Positions 40,281 to 58,147 of a stretch of 64,000 nucleotides of DNA are shown piece after piece. The number at the start of each line of letters is the position of its first letter. Position 1 is the stretch's first letter. Below the pieces are notes generated by a model, which saw only the letters and a list, made by a program, of their open reading frames with translations, searched no databases and was not told the origin of the DNA. The position numbers and the translations under genes are program-made. The stretch is from NCBI GenBank assembly GCA_003342895.1, contig PTFA01000313.1, positions 248,001 through 312,000 of the forward strand, read 5' to 3'. This DNA is from Casuarius casuarius. Its lineage: Eukaryota > Chordata > Aves > Casuariiformes > Casuariidae.

Positions 40281-42418
40281 TGCTTTTTTCTCCTCATTTT
40301 GTTCTAGATCAGTTAAACTGCTTTTCCTCCGCAGGCTATAGCGTTTTTAAGCAAGTAGGTTTCAAGCAAACCTTTTAAGGAGAATTAAGCAAATTCCTAA
40401 GTGGAATTTTTGAGCGAATAAGTAGTTCCTATAGCCTAGTATCCAGTGTAGGAATCTTTATTTGTGGTTATGGCACTTGTGATTTGGGAAACGCTCTGCT
40501 GACATCCCTGTTTAGGTTGAGAGGCTTATATCCTGAAGTGCAACGGCTTATATTTTTGTCAAAGTTCTGCTGTAATATGTGTGTATTTTGTTTAAAAACA
40601 TAGATGAGTGTGACAGTTAATAGTCTCTCTGCTCAGTAAACTTGAAGTTGTTCTTTATAATCCTCAGTTCAATGCTAATACTGAACTCTGAAAGAGCAAG
40701 TGAATACAGTTTCTTGTAGAACAGAAGGCATATGGTTTTGAAGTATTTGAATTTAAACTGGACAGTGTAAATTATTGTCTTTAAAATTGCAATGCAGTTT
40801 TTTTCATAAAACATTCAACTTAGTCAAAGTTTAATTCTGTGTGTTTTCACAAAGTTTACTTCATCATCATCGACATAGCAGTTCAGTTTAAGAACTTGTT
40901 AAGTTAGAACTTGTATTTCTATTAAAGCTTTCTGCTTTAAGTATGGTTTCTTTCACACCCCCCCAAAACTTACACTTTAGGATGTTTTGTTTCTTCAGAA
41001 GACCAGGGCTAAATTGTCAAAATAGTTATAAGAGAAATAACAAAGCTGTTTGTAAGTCAATGTGTAACTTACCTAAACTGAGAAAAAAGTATATTCTGAC
41101 TACATTAGTGACATTTATATGTGCTAGCTTATCCTGGTCACTGAAGCAGTGGCTTTTATCTTCAATATTCAAAAAAGCGGGTCAAAGATAGATATCTGCT
41201 ATCCTTAAAAATCTTGAAGTTGATTTCTTTGAAATGTCCTTCGTATGTGCTCTTTCAGGATATAAATGTCAACATATTTTGAGGTCTGTCTAGAGTTTGT
41301 TTGGGTTTGGGGGGGAGGGCGAGTGGTAAAATAGTATCTCTTAGCACTATTTAATGTCTTTCTATTGACATTTTTATGCTTTTTTAATTGTATTTAACAT
41401 CCTATTTATATTATTAGGTAAGGACTGAGAAAGCTGACTTTGTTGTTGTCATATTCCTCTGGGGATAGTGGGGGTGATTTTTGTTGGTTTTTTTTTTCCT
41501 CACTCATGTTTTTTTTTCTTCACAGTTTCATTTCACCTGCATTTGTTTCCATTAAAATCTTACAGTTTGAATTTTACCATGCTAGATCTTCTTTGAGTAA
41601 GAATAGTGTTGTATGCCTACAAGCATTAAAGCAGAACTCTCTTGCAACTCAGTGTGTGTAAAAAACAAACAAACAAACAAACAAAAAAAAAAAACAAAAC
41701 CAAAAAAACCCAAAAAACTGAAAGACTGAGAATGTTTATGATGTTTCTTGCTTTTTAATGTCAGATGTAAAGTAAAACAGAATTTGGTGCTGTGTCTGTG
41801 TATTTTCCTGGACCTCACTTGAAATAGGGTAGAATTTGAGCCTGTAATAAAGAGAAATTATTTTTTCTCCTTGAGCTTCTGTTGTTAAAAAGCTGTTGTC
41901 TAAGCACACTGAAATCCACCCTTTTTAAACTCTCACAGTTTCGTCTGAGTAAATTTTTTTTCAGTATTTTACCTGTTTACTTTAGCATTGCATTTCTGCT
42001 GTTTCTTCAGTTGGTCAGTAGTACCAATCCTTCAGCAGAATAGAGTTGGACAAGATCTGAGATATGAACAAATTTAGCATGCAATCCAGAAAGCTACCAA
42101 GAAAGCAGTGTCATATATTAGAAGTAGCAAAAGGGCATAGCATAAGCCATCCTTTCTCTATGCCACTCATGGGGTTTAAGTAGCTTCTAGGCTGGTTTTA
42201 TGGAAATGAATTTATCACCTTTGTAACTTCAGAGATTTTTTTTGTTTCTTTTTCCCCAAGTGGTATGTTTGCAGGTTTAGAGTATACTTTATATTAAAAT
42301 TATGAAAGAAAAATTACAGGTATGTAGATATGATATATTTACTTACTTAGGGAGTGATAAAAGAATACAGTCAGCACGTTTTCACGGTAGTTTGTAATAA
42401 ACTTCACTACTCTTCCAG
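40007..42418 (+). other. RO60 5' intron region
   Basis: Between the CpG island and the first coding exon of RO60 there is AT-rich non-coding sequence with an (AAAC)n/poly-A tract at about 41660-41716. The acceptor before the coding exon reads CTTCCAGCAG, a tandem NAGNAG site (exon start 42419 or 42422). Either choice alters only the 5' UTR. Confidence 0.6.
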
Positions 42419-42441
42419 CAGATTTCTTAGACGTGTGAACA

Positions 42442-49059
<6,618 letters not shown>

Positions 49060-49334
49060 TTTTCTAGGCATCTGCTCTTCCCAGTGGGTCCATTGCTGGC
49101 AACAGACTTCACCCTGGGAACTCCCAGCCAAATATGCTTTATTAGAATATGGCACAGTATATACATATCAGAATGTTACCCTTTATAAAAAGGGAAGACA
49201 AGAAAAGCAGTTGAGAAATCATTTCTTCTTTTCCTGTTGCACACAGTTTAAAATAACAGTGGGAAGCTTGCTAAAAGTAGCTGCAGGGTTACACACTATA
49301 TAATTTAATTTCATTTATAATAGCTTATAAATAG

Positions 49335-49360
49335 AGAGGGACTTAAAAAAAAGTCCCTCT
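49335..49360 (+). other. hairpin in the RO60 3' UTR
   Basis: Perfect 10-base arms (AGAGGGACTT at 49335-49344 and AAGTCCCTCT at 49351-49360) with a six-base A loop, 276 bases past the RO60 stop and upstream of the first AATAAA. A-rich and T-rich tracts follow it and could pair further. Confidence 0.75.
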
Positions 49361-49426
49361 GTAAAAAAAAATTGTAAAAAAAAATTTTTTTTTTCCTCCT
49401 GTCACTTTGGAATGCTTGTTTTCAAG

Positions 49427-49432
49427 AATAAA
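49427..49432 (+). terminator. proximal RO60 polyadenylation signal AATAAA
   Basis: First canonical hexamer after the RO60 stop (368 bases downstream). Further AATAAA hexamers follow (near 49752, 50821 and 52828), so longer 3' UTR forms are possible. Confidence 0.5.
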
Positions 49433-52400
49433 TTGATGAGTTACTCCTGGGAGGGGCAGGAAAGAAAAGTGGTTTAGTCTTTTAATAATGTCAGTTTAAC
49501 AACAACTCAGTTGAGAGGGATTTTTCTTTGGGCTTTTTTTTATCTTTGTATTTTAAACAAGTTACTAAGATTCAGCAGTTTCCATTGTTGTATTTTGAAT
49601 TTAAAAAAGAAATATTTTCTGGCACATGTGAGACCATGTAACTGTGATGCAGTATAAAAGTTACCTGGTGGAATTTTACATTGATAACACTGAAAGTAGA
49701 AGAACTTATGCTAATCTTTTCTATTAGAAAGATTATTATCTGGATTTTCAGGAATAAAATTTAATTCTTTTTTTATAAATTGAGGAACAGGTTCTGTACA
49801 ATGTAGTTTCAGAAGTACTGTTATAGAATTGATGTGCTTTTCAGGAAATTTTACAGACTTAGTAGAGTGCTTTGAAATGGCTAGGAAGCCACATTCATTC
49901 CGTGTTTCAACTTCAGGTAGCATCAGTACACTTTCAGTGAGGAAGATCAAGTGCATGTGTCTTAGCCTACTCTTTAAAGTTAAGTGGTAACAACCAGAAA
50001 CAAATCAGTTTCATTTTTCAAAAGAATAATGTATTTAATGATACAGAAACAATCTTCTTAATGAGTATTTCATTTTTTATCTCTTTATAGATTAATATTA
50101 CTTCTAATTTCTTAATTTAATTCAATCTAACATTTTTCAAAACTACCTCCAGTTTATAGTGAGCAATTCTTAAAAATTTTTCTGAAATGTACAGTTGCCT
50201 CCTTCATGTTCTCAAAATCTTGTTTAGGAAGAGATCGAAACTGGATTTTTTTTCTTTTTTTTTTTTTAGTCTGATAATAAGAAGGTGAATAAGGAGAAAG
50301 CTGGTGAATTTCTTACCACTTTGGGACAGGAATTGATAGCAATTCACGTGTATGCGTATTTAAGTGTGTGTGTGCGTTTGTGTGTGTGTGGTGGGAGTTA
50401 AAAGATCTCTAATGGATCACAAACTTAGAAGATGAGAGGGGTTTTTTTAGTGATGTTTTTGCACAATCCCCTAAGACATATATATGTCAGTCTTTTTCAT
50501 GCCAATTCTGGCTCTTTTAAACACTGAATTTGATGTTAATTTGAAAATAACTATAGCTTATGAAAATAAGCCAATCGTGGTAACTTACATGAAGGACCAT
50601 TATTTTCTGTTTAAAAAAAAAAACACCAGCTTTTAAATGTAAAATTCAAGTTCCTATTATACTTTTGATACTTAGAATACTTTTCATTATGTCTTGTATG
50701 TACTGACTGTAAATTCCAAGCTTGTGTTCCGTAGGATGGATATCTTTTTTGGTGCTATCTAAAATGCAAGATTGCATGTTGCTGAAGGTATTGTGCTACA
50801 TACTCATACCGTACCTTAACAAATAAATCAAAGCAGTGAGGGAAGCCTAGTCTGACATTAATCTACAAAAACACTATTGAGTTGTTTCAAAACCATGGCT
50901 TAAAGAACTGATGGTAGGAATGTTAGCTTTCAGTGGAAATGAATGTCGTTACTTCTGAATTGTCACTGCTATTAAAATACAGCTGTGATAGAATGCTTGA
51001 AAAATGCAGGACTACCAGGAACTTGTCAGGTAACATCCAGAAAAAAACATTCCTACAAAAACTGAGAAATAGCACTTTGAGCTTGAAAAAGAAAATTAGC
51101 TACTTTCTATTAAAAGTTTTTACCAATATTAGTATCCTTGCTAATTATGAATATGGTCACCATGAATATGGTGAATAAACTGACTTGATCAATATATGTT
51201 GGTAATTATTCCAAGTAAATGCACTGATGTTTCAGGATTGTTTTTGGCAGTAATGTGTTTTAAATGACAGAAGGATTAAATTACTACCAAAACCAGTCTC
51301 GTTAGATGTTTACTACTAAGCTAGACATGTTGAAAATAACAGGTAGATAAGTATCTTTTACAAGTACTTTTTTTTATTTGAAGTAGTATTTGTGGAGTAA
51401 TAGGTATTATTTTGGTCCAAATATGAAATCAAAAACTTAAACAGGTATTCCAAGTAGCTTCATGCAGTTTTTGCATAAATTTACTGCAAATAAAAGTATT
51501 AGATTAGACTAATTGCTAACCGATTGAAGAGTAGAGTAGTGCTGCATCTTTGAAAGCAGTTCAGTTTAAATACAAATCCTTGAACTAGAGTGAAAGTGAT
51601 GGTGAAAATTTCAGTAGAAGTTATAGAAAATGTAGCTCCCTGTATCTATTGACATTGGATAGCTCTGCCATCTGTGTTACAAATTGTATCCTGTGGTCCA
51701 TGCTGGAGTGCATAATATGCTCCTAAATACTTGCCATATTCTCTAAACTGAAAAATACAGTTATAGTAGAATACTATATTCTAAACGGTTTGGTTGTACT
51801 AATGTAAAATTAGCACCAATGAGATCATGTTGTTTTCTGCTTCTTCCAGCTTTCTCACAGGTGGTTAAGTAGAATTTGCTTCTTCCTTCTCAGAAAGATA
51901 AAACAGAAGTCATAATTGTTCATCTTTATATGGATGTTTTCTGAGCTTCACAGACATCATATATGGCAGGAGTTGGGAACAGTGCAGAATAGTTCATATT
52001 ACCTGAATCCTCTAAGGTTTCCACGTAGAGGAAAGACTGAAGTAAATGCTAGCAGCTGCAACTTGGTAGTCAGTGTGCTGACCCTTGTCTCCACTGTTTT
52101 CTATCTGGTATTGTTATTACCCTACAGTAAGGAGCGTGGAAGAAAGATGCTGCATGTTCCTTTTCCGTAGACTGAATCTTTTTCATCTGTCCATATGTTG
52201 AGGCTTGGAGGATAGTGTGACTCATTTGCCATAAATTTGTCTTGGTTTTAGTCTTTAATTATTAAAATTAAGCTGATATTTTCCAAAATGATATATGGAC
52301 ATGTAAAGAGGCAATAATTACNAAAAAAAAAAAAAAAGAAAAAAGCTAGGGCAAAGTTGCTAAGCTTAATAGTTAATTCAGTATATCATAAACAACTTCT

Positions 52401-55400
52401 CCTTTCACCAGTCAGGAGACAAGACCCTTTCAAGTTAATGTTTAAATATTGTGATAAGTTTATTCAAAACTAAAAAATGTAGACAGGGTGAACACTGATT
52501 TCCTGATGTCTGACTGTCAGAATTATTAGGCTTTCAGTTTGACTTTCATTTCACTGTGACCACATTAACAATTCTTATAGTCTTAGACATAATAGTCTAA
52601 TACTGTTAATGTTCAGGCACTTTAGTTTTAAGAAAAAAGAAAGGGATGTAACATTTAGAAGCATAGTAGAGGTATAATGTCCATCTGTAATGAAGGCTGT
52701 AACTGATGGACTTCAGAGGTCAGGTTTCTGCATGGGAGTGATACAATCAAAAGTGTGGAGAAGCCAGACAGTACTCAAGGTTTCTTAAAAGTTGTGCAAC
52801 ACATGCATCAGCATTGTGTAATAAACTGAATAAAGACTAATATTTTTGCCAAGGTTTAGAATTTTGTGCCAGGTATTTTGGACCTTTAACAATGAAGAGG
52901 AGAGTTTGAGATGCTTATAGAACTTGAATACAGGGAAAATAGGGGTCTTTACAATCCTGTGTGTTTCCGGAAAAAAAAAAAAAAAGTCGTTTAAAAATAG
53001 GCTCGTTTTACAGTCAGCGGGGCCAGTCTGTTTAACTGGTCACTATGTAAAGGACACTAATAACTGGTCATAAAACTTCTTGCTGCTTAAAACCACTGTT
53101 AAACCTTTTTGATAAACATAATCATTGGGCTTTTTTGGTTTGTTTGGGGGATTTTTTTGGTTTTGTTTTTTTGGGGGGTCCATAAATGGGTGTGTCTTTA
53201 AAAGGTCAGTATTCAATAAAGTATACATTCTTGGCTTAAAAAGTACACGAACAGTTTTGGAAATGTATTTTAATAATGGCTCCATTCTAAAAAACACTAG
53301 GAAAATATTTTTCTCCAATGCAAAAAATGCCATGCTGCTTAATGATGCATCTAACTGGTAGCTCAGAAGCATTATTATTGGTTCCAGTTCTTTTAGCTCT
53401 TCTATGACCTTTTGTCTTTGCCCTTCCTTTTCCTTACTGATGTTGGATTATTTTTTTCCTTTCCCATCTCCTTGACACCTCTGCTTTATACTAGAATCTC
53501 TTTTCCCGTACAAACTCTTATTCATGCCTTTCAATGCCTCTGTTCTCACTCTACCTTGTTGTGATATTGGGCATGCTAGCTTAGCTAAGTAACTCGCACT
53601 AAAACTGACATCATATTTATCTTAATTTTAAAAACTAGTTGAAGTTTTTCTTTTCTTTGATTATATAAATCTCTCAAAAATATTCAATTTGCTGTATCAA
53701 TCAAATTTTTGGTAAAATTAAGCATGTAGATCAGTCGCAGTAGCAGATTTTTTCCTGAAAAATGTTTATTTTAAAAAAATGTATCTAAATGGTTTTATTC
53801 TTATAAAATAACCCTTTAGTATTGGCTTGTGCAAATTTAAAGCTTCTCTCTAGAATTGGTTCAGTGGGTAGGAGCTTTCCATTCTGTCAAATGTGACCAA
53901 ATTGCTGTTATTTATAGACTTAGGGAAATGTTTAAATGGATATTCTTGATAGATGGGCAACTTATTTGCAGTATTGGTTAGAGAAAATTTTTAAAGAATA
54001 CTATGTAGATACAAACCTGAGCAAAGACTCATTTTTTGTTTGTGCTTTTAGTGGTTTTAATAGCATTTCATCAGTTTACAGGTTTATTTAGCTATTTGGA
54101 ATGGTTCACAGTGGACAAATATGCTTTAAGTAAATTGTTTTAAGGGCTTTATGGCCGGAATAAAAGATATTTTATCACATCATGATACAGAATAATATAG
54201 AACATTGCTGAGTTAAGGGTTTTGGGGAAAATGCAAATCAGTAGAACAATGGTATGTGCTGCTCTGAGAGCTAAGATTAAGGTTAGCCAATTTCAGCAGG
54301 AGGTATAGTGTCTTCAAATATGTGTGCATCCATTTGGATTTATATTTCTGATACTGTAAAGTGTGATTTTTTTCTTTAGGTATTTCTGCATTCTGAATTT
54401 AAGTTTAAATATATATATATGCATTATATATATATATGTGGTACATTAAGAACTTTTTAAAATGCTTCTTTAAGAAATTAATGAATAGAAATAGCTGTTT
54501 TGCTAATGTTACCAGCTGCTTAGTTAAGCACGAGTGACAAATAAAATGTCTATTCTTTTACATTCTCATATAAAAGTGCAGTTCTACTCTTAAAAATAAT
54601 TCTGTATTAAGAAGCAACAGATCAGTGCATTCACAGCTCCATTTGCTAAGTTAACTTGAGATATTTGTTTCCAGTTTCTCACACTTCTTAGGAGCATGGT
54701 ATTTGTGCTGGATGAGCACATATGTCTTAAATAGCATCAGTATTATAAATTTAATTCCTATTACAGAATCTTTTAGTGGGTAATTTTTAGCATTCAGATC
54801 CCAAGTTGAATCTGTGAAGGCAAACATTATTTTAAGATTAACAGCTTTCTCTTGGAGACATTGCTAAACAAAAAAATATGGAAATCTTTAATGACAATTT
54901 TTGAATCCATTTTTCAGAGTAGAATCACGCTTTAACTGCCGTATCATGTTTAAATAACTTAAACATAACATGGCTTTTTGCCATCCAAAAATGAAGGCAC
55001 TGTCTTGCTGCTACTTTCTATGAAATGGTACAAAGTTCATGAGAAAACATTTGGATGGGGAGCCTTAATATGGTAATAATAATAATTAACCCTTTGAGTG
55101 CCTTAAGACATATCTTTCTTAAATAAACAGGCACTCATTAGTATCTGCAGGCATACAACATGCTTCCTCAGTTGTTAATGGAAATTTGCCTTATGTGACA
55201 ATGCCCTGGAATTTCTGAACTGTAGAACTCAAAGGGTTATTTTAGACTACTGTTTGGGGGTTTTGTTTTTTTTTAAATGAGGAACAAAATGAAAAGTGAA
55301 GTCTTTGAAAAATTCCTTTGCATGCTATTATTTTTTTTTAACATAATGGATTTACCAGCTTTCAAGTGCAAAAATTAATCTTCTGAGAAAACATAACTGG

Positions 55401-57637
55401 CCTAAGAATTCTACACAGAGAAAAAGAATACTTGGTTACCAGCATATGTGCAAAATAAATTGCTTTAGTAATTATGGATTTAGGGAGAGAGATACGTTTG
55501 TGTGTGTTTAACTTGATGAGTGTGTCCTTGTAAACAATTAAATAAGGCAGTGATGAAATTAGCAAAATGTAGTAAACTGCAATAATAATGATGTAACAGG
55601 GTCAGTGTGTTTAGTTAGCTCATTACATGTTAAAGATGCACTGTGCAAAGAATTTTATATTGAAGACTTTCTACAAGTTAATGGATTTAAATTTGACACT
55701 TGCATCACAGAAATGAATGAATTTTTCAAATTCAGATGATTTTCTTAAGATTTTAGTTATCTGAGCTGAAGGTAAATTTGATGCTTTATTTCCTTGAGGA
55801 AAGAAAGTAGTTTGGATGCATGCAGTGCCCAAAACAATGGAGACAACAGGAGCCCTATTCACAAGTAGTGAATAAAAGTTAATTGACTATAAAGTTCTTA
55901 TTCTTCAACTGTGCACCTTTAATAGTGTAATGGTCCCTTTTACATAAGAAGGGAATATATTTTCCTATTTGCATATGAACATTTTTAAGACACCAGTCTT
56001 GGCATTGCCTGGTCTGGCTTTGGATGTACATTATATTGAAACAATTGTGGGTTTTTTTTTTATGTTTAACTCCAAGTGAAAATTGCTAGTAAACTGCATT
56101 CTGACTGTAGAATTTAACTACGTAATAAACTCTATGCATATAAGACCCATTTTACTTGGTTTTAAGTTTCATAATGATGTTGGCTTAATCTTAACCTAGT
56201 ATGTAGCTGGGCAGTTCAGTGACAGCAAGCCATCTGGCTCCCCCAAAAGGATATTCCTGAATTACAGTGTGTATAGACTGGTACTTCACAGAGTAAAGAT
56301 GAAAACAGCAATTATCTATCCCTGTAAAGCTACAAGAATCTTTATTTGCTTTTTCCCTTAGCACTTGGACTTACATTTTGGGAACTGAAATAGGAGGGAG
56401 GCAAAGGAATAAAGACAGACATCCCATACTCTGTTTCCAGAACTGTCAGGGGTGGCTACTGCCTAGATCTTCCAGAGACATTTACAGATACAGAAAACCT
56501 ATCAGGAAAGGTGGTTAGGACTGGAAGATCCCCCACAGAGGATCCTAACAGGATAAAAACCGAGCTAGTTTTAAAACAATGATTAACTCATTGCAAACAT
56601 GTCAGAAGGGACTGGATAGTAGTAGATCTATCTAATTCTCTGGTCCTAAAGTTACTAAGCCAAGTCTAGAGTGACAGCACTTCAGTAGCCTTTACTCTGG
56701 CTCTTGAAGCTGGCTAACAACTGTTGAACAGCAGCAGCTCATTTGACTTTAATAATTTCTCTAGTGTAGGCATGTGCCAACTTTAAGAGAAGTCTGCATT
56801 CTGCAGACTGCCAAAGCCTGTATCTTGAGAAACCAACTGAACCCCTTTTTTGCAGTAGTAACTGAATTCTTTATCCCCTGATGTGACATACCATGTTTCA
56901 GAGCAATTCAAATAAAGTACAGGGATTTCAGAACTTTTTGAGTACAGATTAAACTCTTCTGTTTAAAGCAGAAATTGATTCAGCTGCAATATTTGCAAAG
57001 TAAGTTCTGAAAAAGTTTAAGTTCCAAAAAGCCCTCCATTACCTGATAGTTTAACAAATGTTTAACTGACAAATACCACCATACAAGAATTACATAATAC
57101 AAAATCTCATAGATGAAAAACTAACTCCATAAAAAGTTTAATGATGAAGTTATCAGATGTACCACTTAATAGTTACTGTAACTTTGCACTTATTTTATAA
57201 ACAATGAATGTACAAGAGAAAAGTAAACTTATCTCCTGTAATACCATCCTCCTCTATTAAAATAGATGACTGAAGCACTTCATATGCCACTCACTGACTA
57301 ATTCCATATTTGCAATAGCTTATTTCCATAACTTAAATACAGCACAATGGCTCATGGCAAGTTTGTAGAACTACAATTTAATTTGAGTAAACACAGGTAT
57401 TTCCATTACTATTTAAAATATACATATGCCCCTGAAAACATCAGAAGTTTAACTGTAGACACTGCTTTTAGTAGAAGAAAAAGATTCTAAACTAGGACAT
57501 AGAATAAAATAATACCAGGCTTTACATATAGTAACATCACTACAAACATGTTTTGCTTTGTACTTTCTTCACGATGACCCATTTGATATTCAGAGGAGAA
57601 ATAAATTTAAAGGAACTATTAAACTGAACTTTGACCA
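49433..57637. other. RO60 distal 3' UTR and intergenic DNA
   Basis: 8.2 kb between the convergent ends of RO60 and GLRX2. No supported gene on either strand. It contains GT-rich simple sequence (about 50346-50392), an interrupted (AT)n tract (about 54409-54437), a T/G-rich low-complexity stretch (53131-53180), and one ambiguous base (N) at 52322 next to an A run. Part of the left side may belong to long RO60 3' UTR isoforms. Confidence 0.6.
54409..54437. repeat. interrupted (AT)n microsatellite
   Basis: Two AT tracts separated by GCATT, self-complementary overall. Confidence 0.85.
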
Positions 57638-57643
57638 TTTATT
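57638..57643 (-). terminator. candidate GLRX2 polyadenylation signal AATAAA
   Basis: TTTATT on the plus strand, about 500 bases beyond the GLRX2 stop. It gives a 3' UTR of ordinary length. Other signals are possible. Confidence 0.45.
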
Positions 57644-57909
57644 GTAACTGTTGGAACAAAATTAGCAAATTAATTTGCAGCATAAAATACAGGATTCTTC
57701 AAAACTTTTAAGTGTTGTACAGAAAGTCTTCAAGGGAAGTTTTGTAGGAAACAGCAATGCAGGTCTCATTATTACCCATTTCACATGCACTGGTATAGTA
57801 TTTTTCTAACACATAAATCTGTACTTCTCCAAAGCATAGTATCAGGATGTAATAGCAATAAAAGACATCAGCTATGAGACAGCATCACTTAAGAGCCCCA
57901 AGAGGTAGA

Positions 57910-58040
57910 TGATGGTTTTTATCACTATTTTGGTTGTCGTAAAGCTGAGGCAAGGAGACCGAATAATTTGCCAAGCCCCTGAAGTGTCAGAAAATCATCT
58001 GTGGTTCAGAAAGCCATGTCTTGACGTCCTGTTACGTTCA
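57910..58040 (+). mobile_element. degraded MIR-like SINE relic
   Basis: Segments in the right order resemble the MIR core: TTTATCACTATTTTGG, then AAGCTGAGGCAAGGAGACC, then AATTTGCCAAG, then AAGCCATGTCTTGAC. It lies antisense within the presumed GLRX2 3' UTR. The match is from memory of the MIR consensus, so confidence is modest. Confidence 0.45.
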
Positions 58041-58147
58041 GCTGATGTTGTATACCTTTGCAGTATACCTTTGTGATCTTTTAACTGGTCTGAAATTCCA
58101 ACTGTGCAGAAGGCTAAAAACAAGACTAAGCTAGGCTAGATGGCTGT

